A DNA stretch of 64,000 nucleotides from Dolomedes plantarius. Taxonomy: Eukaryota; Arthropoda; Arachnida; Araneae; Dolomedidae. Below are positions 23,470 to 38,900 of this stretch, one piece after another; within the stretch, counting starts at the first letter, position 1, and each line of letters starts with the position of its first letter. A program made the position numbers and the translations under genes. The stretch lies in NCBI GenBank assembly GCA_907164885.2, contig OU015495.1, positions 215,294,224-215,358,223 on the forward strand. Direction: 5' to 3'. The notes beneath the pieces are model-generated. The model did not search any database, was not told where the DNA came from, and saw nothing but the letters and a program-made list of their open reading frames with translations.

Positions 23470-26400
23470 GTATCGTTGGGATTTTAATTTCTTTACGTAA
23501 TCAATTAAAAATTTATTCAGATAGTAAAGATTTTATTTCATACTAGCGGCCCGACCCGACTTTGTCCGGGTTGAACAAAATATTATACCAATAAATTTCC
23601 AGTTGATAGCCAATAAATTGTAAATCATTTTTTACCTTAATAATAACCTAAATAATACCTTAAATTAATTTTATGTTAGTTAATAATTAAAATAAATTTT
23701 TTTAAAGAAAAAGGCGTGCCGTAGAACGGCTAGGTTCGAACCGCTAGCGTCAGAACAGAAGCCCACCGCGATAGCACCACGATAAAAATCGTTGAAATCG
23801 TCGGAACAAAAAGCGGTAGAAGACAGTAGCGGAAACAATGGAGATTGTTAGGATTAAGCCCCTAACTTTATTTCTACTGATCAGATATACATAATATATA
23901 GCCTATGTCCATCTGGAATACTGTACCTTTCAAACAGTGAAAGAATTTTTCAAATAGGTACAGTGGTTCTGAAGATTACCCTCCACGTACAATATCGCTC
24001 TCTCTCTCTTTATATATAAGTATAGATATAGATAGCACCACGCTAAGGATCGTTGAAGACTTCGGCACAAAAAGCGGTAGAAGACAGTAGAGGAAACAAT
24101 GGAGATTGTTAGGATTAAGCCCCTAACTTTATTTCTACCGATTAGATATACATAATATACAGCCTATGTCCATCTGGAATACTGTACCTTTCAAACAGTG
24201 AAAGAATTTTTCAAATAGGTACAGTAGTTCTGAAGATTACCCTCCACGTACAATATCGCTCTCTCTCTTTATATATAAGTATAGATATAGATAGCACCAC
24301 GCTAAGGATCGTTGAAGACTTCGGCACAAAAAGTGGTGGAAGACAGTAGCCGAAACAATGGAGATTGTTAGGATTAAACCCCTAACTTTAAATTTACTGA
24401 TCAGATATATATAATATATAGCCTATGTCCATCTGAAATACTGTACCTTTAAAACAGTGAAAGAATTTTTCAAATAGGTACAGTGGTTCTGAAGATTACC
24501 CTCCACGTACAAAATAGCTCTCTCTCTTTATATATAAGTATAGATATAGATAGCACCATGCTAAGGATCGAAGAAGACTTCGGCACAAAATGCGGTAGAA
24601 GACAGTAGCGGAAACAATGGAGATTGTTAGGATTAAGCCCCTAACTTTATTTCTAGCGATTAGATATACATAATATACAGCCTATGTCCATCTGGAATGC
24701 TGTACCTTTCAAACAGTGAAATAATTTTTCAAATAGGTACAGTGGTTCTGAAGATTATCCTCCACGTACAAAATCGCTCTCTCTCTTTATATATAAGTAT
24801 AGATATAGATAGCACCACGCTAAGGATCGTTGAAGACTTCGGCTCAAAAAGTGGTAGAAGACAGTAACGGAAAAAAATGGAGATTGTTAGGACTAAGCCC
24901 CTAACTTTATTTCTACCGATTAGATATACATAATATACAGCCTATGTCCATCTGGAATACTGTACCTTTCAAACAGTGAAAGAATTTTTCAAATAGGTAC
25001 AGTGGTTCTGAAGATTACCCTCCACGTACAAAATCGCTCTCTCTCTTTATATATAAGTATAGATAATAAGTATTTGAAAAGTTTTCATATTGTACAGAAT
25101 AGACATATCCATAATATATAGACAGCAGTCGTGAATTTGGATTTCTTGCATGTTTTTTTTTCCTTGGAGAGGATTCGTGATGTGTGCGTAGAACGTCCTC
25201 TAATATGAAATTAGCTATCAGGGACCAAGTATCTGGCATGTTAACTGCAGTGAATTGGATTCTTCCTTACTGTAGGTTTTTTCTATTTTCTTTCATTATG
25301 GCAGTAAATGCCGCGCCTTCGTTGAAAAAAAATTCTACGTATCTTAGATCCCAAGTATAGCGTTGCCATATGTTAGAACACCACCTCAACACTGAGTAAT
25401 TGGAAATTCCTTCACAAAACGAAACTGTTTTTGATCGGCTGTAGGCAGCATTCTTTTAGCTGGTCAAGAGTCTAGCAATGCTCATTCCTCTGTCTAAAAG
25501 AAGCTACCGGCACGTTTAAACTGATCTGGATACGACAGTGCGAAAGTAAATTATATGGGTGGCCATACGTCGCCAATTGCTGGGGATAATGCCTCGAATA
25601 TTCTCGGGTGGCAAAATTTATATTTCCGTATGAAATGGGTGATGCTCCTAGAGCCGATCGGTCTTAACTGAAGTGGCATCGGGGTGCAATGTTGGTTCAC
25701 CTTTGCCCCATTACAAGAAGTCCACAACTTTCAGGGTGTTAAGAGGGTCGGACATCGAAGAAAATGTGCCTGTCGAGTTGGGAAACGAAACATGGAATTG
25801 CGACAGCCTAAACCCAAAGTGAGTAGAAATTAACATCTGCCAGCTGCATTGCGTCTAGAATGAAATATTTGTTGGAATAAAAATGATGAGTACGTATTGA
25901 CAGGGTTCGTCTTATTCCAGTGGGCGCAGGTTCAGCGGGATCTGTAGTTGCGAGCCGTTTGTCCGAAGAGCCGTGCGTGAGTGTGTTGCTGTTAGAAGCC
26001 GGACACAAACCTCCTCTCCTGACGGACGTGCCCGCTTTTAGTACATCTTTCTCGTTCACCGACGTCGACTGGCAGTTCAAAACTGTTCCGCAGAAGTACA
26101 CCGCAAGATCTCACATCAACAGGGTAAGAAAGCTTGGCTTTTCCGACAACGCTTCAACATTTTAATTATATCTGTGAGGAACGATAAAATGTCTAAAAAG
26201 TGGCTGATTTCTGGAAAAGGAATTTTTTTTTACCTAAACGAAAAGAGGAAAGTTTGTGAAATATCTGTTATTCAGTTGTGTATGATCAGGGAGGCATTAC
26301 GATCGCTGCATTTATTACCGTATGAAATCTAGAAAGGCAATGATTTCCTATTTTTTTTTCAATATGCCTCATTTAAGAACTTCTGTGAGTAATAATATAA

Positions 26401-29400
26401 TTTATCTCTATCTGAAATAGTCTGCAAAGGGGAACTGTCTCGGCACGTGTCATCGAAACAAAACAAAACTCATGAAATCATTTACTAATTTCATTAAACT
26501 TCCGAAGAGACACCCATATTTCTCCCGTATTAACTGATGACACCGTTCTCATTACTGCAAGCAGAAAAAATTACCTCCTTTACGTTTTTAGATAAAACTC
26601 AGATACTCCGATATTTAGACATTTTGCCAATTAAGAGACATTCATAATGCGGTTCATAAATTATACTTTTATGATTAAAAGGGTCTAATCTCCACGAAAC
26701 CTTCAGACAAAAAGAACTAAACTATTTAAAATATTTCATAATCATGCTGATGTGTCAGGAAATACTAAGTTAATGTCCATGTCTTTGACGCATTGTTATG
26801 AACTTTTACAGTACTAAACTGATTAGCGTTGATTAAGATATTAATTTCAAATCCTTTTCATACTTCCCGCTGAGCTGGTGTCCTTAAAAGTTAAATCCTT
26901 AAACTAAGTCCCTTAAAGTTACCTTGCTCATCATATTTTCCGTTTCTTTAAAGCTGTGACAAAATCTTGATGCATTCAGCTTAAAAATTCTTTTTTTTTT
27001 TAACTGTACGAATATTCACAGATGTAAATCTGAAAAAGTGCTTTGTCCCTTTGAAACAATGCTTTATTACTTTAGCAAATAATATGGCCAAGCGGCAAGA
27101 TGCTGGGAGGCTCGAGCGCTCTCAACGGCAATCTGTATGTCCGTGGGAACAGAAAGAACTACAATGACTGGGCAGCCCAAGGAGCTAAAGGATGGAGCTA
27201 TAAGGATGTATATCCTTATTTTTTAAAGTTGGAAGATAACAAGGATTATAAGTTTTTGGCAAATGGTGAGTACGTATGATTGTCCATTATTGAAATGTTA
27301 CCTTTAAGCAAGGATAGCAATATTTTCTATGACGCTCGTAGATATCTCATGGAAATGAGAATGTCCGCTAGATAATGTACAAGAAATAATAGGAATTCGA
27401 AAGTTAGGAGTATAACTTGGATTCCACAATGCAGATGGCTTCAAAGGATTCACTCTTCATCTATGTCTACTGATAGAAATTTCCCCACCTCGTCTGAGTC
27501 TTATCATCGTTTATAATTCCCCAATTTGGTTTACCCCACTTTGGTTAATAAGCCATATTAGAAGATAAAAGATTTTATTCGATTTAGGCGATAGTACCTT
27601 ACATATAATGTGCCCTGGTCACAATATCAAAGTTCGACTTTACTTTTAAGGCTTATGCAAGTAAAAAATCCTCTTTCTACACAAGAATGTTAAAATTCAA
27701 TTTATGACAATGTAATCACAGACCACAAAAATACATGCTGTAGATATGAAGCAGAAGCAAACAGCATTTCAAGAAATAAGAAGGAATGATTAATAAGTTA
27801 TTCTTACTCTTATAAACAGTCTTTTATAGTTCAAAATAATTGTTCCCAAAAGGTTACCATGCCTCTGGAGGTCCTGTCACTGTACACCAACCAGGGTATG
27901 AATGGGAATTGAAGCAAGCTGTATACAGAACTGCCACAGAGATGGGTTATAAGATTGTAGATCCAAATGCTGCCAGACAAACAGGTAATTATGTACCGTG
28001 TCCCACAGTATTATCTATTATTTTAACTTAACAATTTGCTATTACTTAAAAAATGATATTTTGCTACTCGTTAATTCAATTCCCGCAATTTTTTCGCAGA
28101 ATGTGAATATTAGAGATACTTCTTGATCGTACATGTAAAAGTATTTTATCACAAGCAGTGTATGCTTTATAAATATTTATTTCTTATATTTTGATAGATA
28201 TTAAAGCACCACCATTATAAATCATAGTGAAATACATATCTGTAATGGTCAAACTTTTTAGATATTTCGTTTATTAATGTTGTTTTCGTGTTTAGGAAGT
28301 GTTCTGATTCTTCCGTGGTATGAGAAACCATCGCATGGTCTTTCTCTGATATAACTGCAGTCGAAAGAGAAGAATATTAGCGTAAATATTTATAAGAATT
28401 GGCCAAAATATAACATTATAATGTTATAAAGGGCTAACTATTTCCAATGTGAAAGGCATTTCAGAGATTATTAAAAGTAAACCCAGTTTTACATAACCAT
28501 ACATTTCAAAGATTTGTTTTTAAAAAAATAAAAAATTTCATTTCATTTGTATTTGAAATGTTTTAATATTTTTCAGGATTTTATGATCACCAAGGCACTC
28601 TTAGAGATAATCAGAGATGCAGCACTGCCAAAGCTTATTTAGTTCCTGCGGAAAATAGAACTAATCTTGATATTTTACCCAATGCAGTGGCTACAAAGGT
28701 ACGTCTAATAATCCAGTATTTTGTCTGAAACCGAGTACTTTGACCCTGCAATTTAGAACACGTTTCATAATCAACGAAAATCGTTACCGACAGAAATCCT
28801 TTTAACATTCTTCAACACGCATTGCATTGAAATACTGTAAATCAGTGGATGATTTTATTTCAAAGAATATGAAATTTATATATAACATTTTTGGAAAGTA
28901 GACGTTTTAAGAGGGCATGAAGATGAACATCCTCGATATTGTTAGTGAAATCTACCAAAAGAAAAAGGATAAAATTAACTTATTCTATAAGCCCTTTACA
29001 AAAATGGGCAGAAAACTGCTTTTACAATGTTAAATATGGAACGAATATCATAAGGTTCGACAAAATAGTTGGATTTCGAAAAAGTCCTTGTAGATAAATG
29101 TTACTGAAATGGTGAGATTATTAACAAATTAAACCTGGCTATCCGGAGGAATTGGTGCGTTTTTTATTGGTGCGTTGGACATAGATCAAATTCAGCCCCA
29201 GATCTTTCAGTTTACGTACTCTGATACATTACAGTATCGTATGGACAGATCTCCCTCGGACCGGATCTAGAAGCTTAAACTTTCGACCTGTAGTGGCCCT
29301 TGATCCTATGGTTGTAAGTATTTAAGGGGACAGTTCACGTCTGAGTGGCTTTAAAATGTAAAAAATTAGTGTATTTTCAGAAATTTTTTATGAACTAACT

Positions 29401-32400
29401 ATCGAAGCTATTAACTCAAAATTTTGAAGTCTACTTCTTTAAATATTGTTTTAGTATATAAAAATATTACATCAAGTTTAAAAGTTTTAAAATTATTTTT
29501 AAAATTTAAAATATAATATCATGTTTTCTTTATTATGAATTTTTGCTGTATCATTGCGCGCAGGATATTTTTAGTATATTTCATTTATTTTAAGAAAACA
29601 ATATCTTAAATTAAAGTAAATAGTCTAAATTTTAATTTGATGAAAAATATTTTGTCCAACTGTATATTTAAAATTAATATTAAAATGTTAATTAGGAAAT
29701 TTTTTTTTTAAATTTCAAAATAATTTTATGCGTAAAATCCTTAATTTTCATTGTACCACCATAATTCTTCATCATTTTATAGAAAACCACGTCTTTTATG
29801 ATGTCTGAAAATTTCAAGGCGTTTCATGAAAGGGTTCTCAAGATATCATGCGCAAAAAACCGCATTTCGAGTTGAAATTTTGTTTTTTTCTTTAAAATCT
29901 TTATCTAAATGTACTCAATCGTATTTATATATTTAACTTATACCTTTTAGAGCTGAAGACGATGAAAATTCAGTATCATATAATAAAAATTTTGAAATAT
30001 GTTCACAAAAATGACACATTGTTAGGAATATCAACATTTGAAACAAAAGAAACGGTTATTGTATCACATACCAAATATCACTTGCAGGGCTAGTTCTCAA
30101 ATATTCTATTTAAGTATTAAAAATGTATATACATTATTTAAAATATTCAGATATTTTACATATTTTTGAACATATTTTATGGAAAAAACCGATGACAATC
30201 CTTGCACTTTTGTCTCAAGTATATCAATATTTTGTCCACATATTTTGCAGCATAATTGTTCAGAAATACTTTTGAAAAAAATACCAATATCGATTAAGCG
30301 ATAACCCGAGAAACCATTATCAACAGTAATATCTTCGAAAGAAGTGTTTTAATTTTTTTTTTTTTTTTATGTAGCTGTGGGAGATGCAATGTCTGCAGTC
30401 ACATGATAATGTATGTACTTTCGTGTGTAAACTTTCGTTTTATTGGGCGTTGTCCGGAAGCACGTTTACGTTCACTTGACATAACTTATAAAATTTAAAA
30501 TAAATTTAGAACTTTAAATATCGTAAATAATTTGAAACAAACGAAGAAATAAAATGGTTCAAAATGCAGCGATAAGAAACACCAGCACAATTGCGACCGA
30601 AATGTAAACAATGTAGCACGAAACGATTTAGTTTCCATTCTTCCTTCTGCTGGGGGAAAAAAAAACCAGAAAATAAGAAAATAAGTAGTAGATACTGTTA
30701 TGTATACCATGGATGTTGTGACTAATAAATGAAACGCTTTGCGAGTAAACGATAGCCATGCAGCTGTGTAAACAATGAATTTAAAGGGCAACTGCGAGGA
30801 ATTTAAATGGAAACTTTTTATAGGTTGCGTACATCATTCCTTAATATCTCGCGAAAAAAATTGGCGGACAGCAACGAATTTGGTATCAAATCGTTCAGAA
30901 TCAAACAGGATATAATAATAAGTAAAAATTGAAATTTTGAATTTTCGATCCATTTGGAGACAATTCTTAGATGTTATTGGACTAGTCTAGAACTTTGGAC
31001 TAGTCTTGAACTTTGGACTAGTCAGATTAGTCTGTCCCCTTAAGAAAACAGACTAATCTGACTCCATCTTGTTTATTGGTTACAAGTTTTAAATAAAAAC
31101 GAAAGTTACATTTTAACCTCTCGTTAAAGAAATGATAACATAATAAAAACTTATGCTGACTGGCTAAAAATGCAGCCAAGAAAACTGCCGACACTAGCAA
31201 GGCGTGAAAAAGACGGGAGGCGGCTGAGCAGCTATGGACTGCGGTTGCTTGTTTATATTACAGTTGAGTGCTTTTCATCATGTCGGATTTGTCAATTGAC
31301 GCCATCACTAATTTCAAGGAGTGAATTTGAATAATCGGCGTTGACTAATTTGGATAAACCGCAGCGCCACAAACCTAACCTCTGAGAATCTATTCTATCT
31401 AGCCAGTCGTTCTACTTACTTCGTTCAACGACTGGCATAAGTTTACTCCGAATTAAAAAGCTTTATTTTTAAGTCTTCGGTTAAATAAAACATACTTTGG
31501 GTGACTTACCCTAATTACACGGCACAATTTACTAAGAAAATTTTATAGAGCAATGTTTCTCGCTACACCGAAGCACATTTCAAATTAATCATCCCGCAAA
31601 CTAACCACCGTTCACCTCTGCAACTAACTGCTTGTCGAATTCACCACAGGCCGGATACACTCTAGCCGAACTATTACTTACTCTTTAAGCTGAATGACCG
31701 AATACTGACCTCAACTATCTTCTTCACCTTTTAGACTCCGCTAAGCCAATCCAAGAATTTTTTTGAAAATGTGATCTTGGCTTGTTAAGAAAATGGTGTT
31801 AGTCACGTCATATCGACAGATTGATGTCAAACAAGCAAAAAAAGAATGGAATAAGAAACTTATAAAGAAATTTTGTAGGACAGAAAAAGAATAAATGTAA
31901 CCCCCCCTTTTGGACTCGAATGTAATTTTAATTTTATACCTGTGTAATGCCTTGTATTCGCTCAACATGTTATTCCGTAGCCTCCAAGAAATTTCTTTTT
32001 CTGTGCTATATTTAATGTACTTAACGAGCCTATTCTAAACTGCTTGGTGCTCGTATGTCCTAGCTTTAAAAAATTTTTAAATATCAAGATTTATAAAACG
32101 AGGATTTATCCCAATTTTCTTTCAATAACATCTAAACGAAGTGAGAGAAATTCTTTGAACTTCTAATTTTAATCCATAATTTTGGCGCTTGTGTGGATAA
32201 TTGCTTATTCGTGTTGCTTTCGAAAGGTTCCAAGTATTAGAGAATAAGTAATTTTGTGGTTCTGTATTGTTCAAGACTGACTCCTAAAGATACACATTTA
32301 AATCAGTCAATACTCACAAAATCAATCAATACTCACCGCTGTCTAAAAGGCGGATTCTATTTGAAAAAAATCGTAAATCAGCACGTCTAAACAATTTATT

Positions 32401-35400
32401 TTTAAAAGTGGTTTTATTTCTTTAAAATTTTATACATATTGAAAGACTCCAGAGAAATGTATAAAACACAGGGAAGTTTAATTGCCTTAAGACTGGAATA
32501 TAAGCGTATTTTTTTTCCTCTTTAGGTCCTGATTAAGAATCGGCAAGCTAAGGGTGTGCGATTTGATTTCAGAGGTCGCACGTACGAAGTAAAAGCGAGG
32601 AAGGAAGTGATCGTGTCTGCTGGAACTGTGAAAAGTGCCCAGTTGTTGATGTTGTCAGGGGTAGGGCCGAAAAAGGAGCTTCGGCGACTGAAGGTTATTA
32701 TGTCTTAAATTATCTAAACTGTCTTCTCATAATCATCGAGTGGTTGTTAGCGTCGTGAACTTTAAAATCGTAGGCTCGGGTTCGAATCTCGACTAAGGCA
32801 TGGTTACCATCCCCTCACAAAGAGCAATGTCAGTTTTAATAAATAGTACTCCTATAACAAAAAAGCCAACAAAAATCGTAGTATGTAAGGGGAATGTCCC
32901 CAGGACAAATGTCTGGGGAAAATCGTAATATTAAATGAGGGGTTATTAGTTCGTATTTATGTGTACAATAATATTGATCGATGAAATATTGGGAATAATT
33001 TGGTCGGGAGAGCAAGGTGGGCAAATAGCCCATAGAAATAAAAAATGAAACAACAAATTCGTTATACTATCAGTAAAATGAACTCAATTCATATTTCCAA
33101 AGTAAATCAGCTTTCTTCCTTAGGAGCAGAAAACAACACAGCCTACACGGTAAGCCATGCAGGCCTGCATTGACTTACTGTTTCTTTTTTCAATCTACGG
33201 ACTACAATTTATTTTTTAATTTTATACAGAATTATGCATGTAGAGGCCATTTGTAGGATATGTTAGTACCCAAAAAGAATTAACAAAGGGACAAAATTTA
33301 AAATTTGCTAGAAAAGTGGAATCATGTGAATTTTAAAAAATCAACAGTAAAAACTGCAAGCTTTTAAACCTTGGCTATTTCTTAAAGTTTAAGCGAAATG
33401 TTTGCAACACTGAAGTTTGTTTTAAGCGAAGGAAGTTTACTGATTTGAAATTTATCAAGTTTAAAGCTCATCTATTCATTTGTATCGTTCCTTGCCGGAG
33501 AAATGCAGATATTCCTTTAAAAATAAAAACGTATTCGTCAATATGTAAAGTGATTTGGGGTTAAAGGTGTGAATCACGATTCTAATACACTATTCTCTTT
33601 TAAGAGCATAATAAGGATGTTGAAGATGCAAAATACTTAACTTTACAGCCACAGAAAAAACATAAACCGCGATAAGAGATCAGATTTTTTAAAATGTATA
33701 TAGATACTAATTCTTTTATATTTTTATCTGTTAAAGCATCAGTAAGATTTGTATATTATTGATTACATTGTTTAAGTTACAAATCAAGTAATTATGCATG
33801 ATTTATAAATTTCTTGAGGAATGAACAAAAGAAAATCAAACAAATTCTTTTAAATGCCATTGGTACAAACCTTTTTTTTTTTCTTTTTGTCGAAGATCCC
33901 CGTTGAAGCAGATTTACCTGTAGGCCGGAACTTACAGGATCATAGCACGGTTTTCCAAACGTATGTCATGAATCCCCGAATTCCTAACCTTGGAGAAAAG
34001 TTGTCGGATCCAGCTAATATCCAGCAGTATATTAGAAACAGAACAGGTATTTTAAATTTTGTATTTTATTAAGAAGAAACCTTTAAGGATTATTTCAATA
34101 TGCACATAATTCGCACAAGTAAATCTTTAGAGATGTTATGCATATTATATGATGTTAAAAATCCAGTCATTGGTTGTGACTTTAGAACTTTATTTTGACC
34201 TTTTTTACTATCTACTCCAAATATCGGTCATCTCCGAGAAGAGAGAAATGGAAATTATATTGTCAATAAAAGCATAGCAGATGCAAATAGCTGGTTAAAT
34301 CGAATGTTGTGCGCCAGCAATAAACTTTACATTTTATAAAGCTTTAAGCTAATCTGTAATTTTTAAAACATTACAAATTTCGGTTAAAGCTATTTTGAAA
34401 GTAAAGTTTTGTCTTTATCTTGTGTTTAAATCTCTTCGACTGAGCGCAGATATCTTCCCCTTTAAACTAGTGTCAATAAAAGCTGATATCACATAATTAC
34501 GTACTAATACGATTTTTTTTTTTTTTTTTTTTTTTTTTTTGATATTTCAAGCTAATAAATTTTTCTACACACGCTTCAACTGGTTATGCGAATTCATTGG
34601 GGCAGTTTTATTTATGAAAACATTTTTCTAGAAAAGCAGCTCAGTTTCAAATTCCGAAACATGGAAAAAGAACTCAATCACAAGTATTTCTAATTAATTC
34701 TTAACTTTTAAAATTAAATCCGTTAAGTGCATGAAAGTTATTGACGAAAATCAAATTAGCAAGTGTCTGGGAGAGTTTTTATTCTTTTACGCTTAAATTG
34801 TTTTCTCATCAAATGATCCTAATGGGTCTTGTCTTCCATTTAGCCCGACCTTTTCTCTGTATCCCCTAACTAATTATTATAAAGTGATTGCTAAGGAGGG
34901 TAATTGATTTTTTAAAGTGTATAATATAGAAGCAGCTATTATGTTCTGTAGCTGTAAAATAATATTGGCAGTTACTCAAATGGAACTCGTAGAATACACA
35001 TAATAGAAACAAACAGCTTTTTAAAATCTACGAAAAATCAAGAATGGCAACTTGTCTCTACTAAATCGTATCTACCACCTCTACCTAATCTGTAGAGTTC
35101 TTCAACAGGGGCCGGAGAGCTTTAGGTATGACTGACTCCATGGACGATCCTCGATTGCCTCATTTTTTTGATTGGCTTTAGAGACAAACACGGTTAATGC
35201 TTATCCGGCCTGTTGAAGAGGCCTATTGATTACTTCCAGACTAGTAGTCCTTCTTAATTTTTAAGAGGGGAATTTTTATTTTTTTTGATATGCTGCGAGT
35301 TCGTGTTTATTTTGTGGTGCTTTGTGTAGAACTCGGTCACTTTATTGGGGTATCCATTTTCTGGCGGTGTTCATTGTTCCATCCCTTGCAGGTCCTTTGG

Positions 35401-35577
35401 CGTCAACCTCTGGGATCAGCCATATGGCATTCCTAAAAGATCAAGAAATACACCCAAAAGTCGATTCTCCGAATTATCAGCTATATTTGGGAGAGATTAC
35501 GACAGACAGTATAAGGACTGGCTTTGGTTTGAAGCCACAGGTGAATAAAAAAAAACTCATTCCTTTCATATCCTACT

Positions 35578-35648
<71 letters not shown>

Positions 35649-35687
35649 GTGTGTGTGTGTATATGTATGTGTGTGTATATGTATAAA

Positions 35688-35737
<50 letters not shown>

Positions 35738-35910
35738 CAGTTGAATCTCGATCTATCGTTTTCCAAGGGACCTTCTGAACTGAACGATAAATGCGAGAAA
35801 ACGATAGATGCGGGAACAAAACAAAGTAATATGATCATCGGGACTGAGGGAAATAAACGACACATACGGGAAAAAGATAATTCTGAGAACGATCGATCGA
35901 GATTCCACTG

Positions 35911-35954
<44 letters not shown>

Positions 35955-38900
35955 CAAGCAACATACAGTCCCTCAAATACATAAATAAACAACAAGTAAG
36001 ATCATTCCACTTGAAAATAGTTTATCTTTATTTGATTCCTCCAGAAATGAATTTTTCCTGTCCAGATTTTAGAATCTAATACCTCAAAACTCATTTGTCC
36101 GAAATTGCCGAACAATCTTTTCCAGATAAGTCTACTGTACGACTATCCCTCATAAATCGGAGACATAAATCTTTAACATAAATCTTTAACATCTTAATGC
36201 TCAAACAGAGTGTTACGATCGCCTGCCAGGAGTAGTGATCGAATTCGATTCTCGTTAAAAAAAAAAAAAAAAAAAAAGACGTTTAAAATCAAATTTTCTG
36301 TAAGCCGGTGTCAAATCAGCAACAATGGTATTCCTGTGTTTGAGCGGCATTAATAAGCAAGACGGACGCTTATATATTATAACGCTTATAGCCTGAATAT
36401 TCAGGAGCTATATTTGGCCCCATGATGTTCCATTGTTACTTGACATTCTAACCAGTGCCAACTGACACCCGTGATTGGAACCAAATTTGGCTGCCAAGTC
36501 ACCGAAATCCCCACAAGGTTAGTTTGTCGGTTATATTAAGTTTTACGGCACAGGGTTCACCGAGGGACAAGGTGCGCTGATTCCCATAAGGACCCGAGTC
36601 GCAAAAGTATTCGTCTATTCATTGTGTTACATATGAAATGAAATTATGACATCAAAATTCTTGTTGTAAAAGAACAAAAATTGAAGTGAATTCGCAATAC
36701 CGTATAGCATTGATTAAGATAGTAAAATCAGAGGTATTTCTTTCATTGAAAGCCTTATCCATTAACATTAGTTCTGATATCTGTAGGTATACAGGAAGAT
36801 ATACGGACCCTACGAAAATGAACCCCTACTTCTGTGCATGATATCTGTGATGCAACCTAAAAGTAGAGGAACCGTGACATTGAAATCCAAGAATCCGTAC
36901 GACTCTCCAGTCATCGACCCAAATTACGTTGCACATCGCAGAGACGTGGAAGACCTGGTTCAGGGTAAATAGACTTACATTTATCGGAATGCATTTAGAA
37001 AACTGGACATTTGTCTATGTGAAATTTTATTTTCAAGGCGTTCAAAGAAGAAAATGCGTACAATTTTTACGACCTGAACAAAATTTTGTTCGAAATTCTT
37101 GTTCTTCATTAACAGATCTTCTTTTTTTCGCTTTAGGTTTGAAAACGTGTGAAAAAATGGCAAAGAGCAGGCCGCTCCGAAAGGCAGGCGTTAGGCCCCT
37201 CAAGACTCTAATTCCCGGCTGCGAGAGGTACGCCTACGACGAGGACAGATATCTGAGGTGTCACGTGAAATCCATCTTGATAACGCTTCACCATTCAGTA
37301 GGAACTGCCAAAATGGGAGATGCTCTGGATCCTACAACTGTTGTCGACCCTCACCTCCGGTAAGTTGAGTCAAATGCCCACTTAAGGGGACAGTGGACTT
37401 TCAAAATTGTCCAAAAATTCGTTTTTTTTTATTTTATTGAATTGTGAAACTACGGACGAGTAGGAATGTGTCGCAAAAAGAATTTTTAATTTCTGCGATT
37501 ACTTTCCTAGTTATAGGCATTTGTATTTAATTTAGATATTATGTGGTTGCTAATAGCGATCACTTTAAATGAGTTTTTTTTTTTCAAAATAAAAACTTTC
37601 GTATCATACGAATATTCAAACTGCTCCGGGCGCATTTCTAACGATCGTATTGCTTCGAAATTTAAGTTTTATATACTTAACTGTACATTAAATAAATCTG
37701 ATTGAAAAAAATGATGCTTCGTAGCTCGGAATTTCTAAATTTTGTACTCGAAAAGATGATTTAGAGGTATTTTGCGTCATAAAGAGGGTGTTTTCGCTGT
37801 TATTATTTTTTTCTCTTTATATTTTTAATGAATGCTAAAATAAGCAATAAGTTCATTGTTAGTTCTATAAGGTATCCTGTAAATAAAAATGACCATATTA
37901 TATGCAAAAGAAATGCGCCTGGAACATTTTTAATGAGGCCTATTTTCGATATAATTAATAATTCATGATTCATAAATTATGAATATTTGATCATTAAATT
38001 TTAACCACTTTTACACATCGATGGTACTAATCACATGTTCAAATTTCAAGCAAATCCATTGAAAACAAAAAAAGTTAGGTTTGAAGGTCCACTGTCCCCT
38101 TAAATCGATGCGTTGACTGTGCTTATGCCGGATTAATCCCAAACAGGCCCATTGGAGGCTGCAGGATGAAACGATGCAGCTCGTGTTTAGCTCACGATTA
38201 ATAGGCACTACAAAGGTAGGATGCCTACTTTTTGCCCGGTTCAACCACAATTTAGACCGAGCAACCTCCGTGGCTACCTCTGGTTTGATCGTGCCCTCTT
38301 CCCACCCTTACAAACCCCACACAAGGACTTGCATATTTAATGTGTCCATACCCTGCTCAGACACAAAAGCATTCAGGGACGCTTGTCGAAATTCGAACCG
38401 AGCGCCCTCAGTGCCAAATTCTGACGCGCTAACTACTAGGATGCCAGAGCCCTAAATCATTGTACTTGTACGCTTTATCCGTAATAATTATAATTACCCT
38501 AAATCATAATTACCAAGATAACTAAAGGTCTAGGTTATGTAGAGGCAAAAAACAGACACAATTTTTGCAATAAAAGTATCGTCAACGCATTACGTTTTTT
38601 TGAAGCGTACTGAAAGTACAGCAACCGTGGGACTAAAAGCAACCAGTTGAAATACCAGTTGAAATACTAAGAAAATAAACGAAGCTGCAGAGAGAAAAGC
38701 TCATTTACGACAAGCAAAACATTAACAAGACTCACAAAATGCATTGAACATCTTCAAAAGAAATAACCAAATTTGAAAACATATAAGAGTAGACTACCAA
38801 ATGTTGTCTAGAAAAGTAGAATGAAAAACTCTTCCTACTCGTACATAGCTCTGGTATATTACAATTAAAAAAATGGGCATCTTTTCAATCACCGATTCGT

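Larger units (their letters stand above)
26124..32525 (+). other. Introns 2-5 of gene B between the coding exons
   Basis: Intron lengths are about 0.95, 0.59, 0.59 and 3.8 kb. The first three hold nothing recognisable beyond AT-rich sequence. The fourth contains the TTAA-flanked element 29336-31039 and a hairpin at 31402-31436. Confidence 0.7.

Noticed and set aside
23770..25063. CRISPR-like array of regularly spaced repeats
   Set aside because: The whole 259-bp unit is repeated with no unique spacers, in a eukaryotic intron and inside a Helitron.
35579..35995. Open frames of 80-140 codons rich in Ile/Tyr or His/Thr on both strands
   Set aside because: They translate TA, TG and CT dinucleotide repeats. 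There is no protein signal outside the microsatellite.
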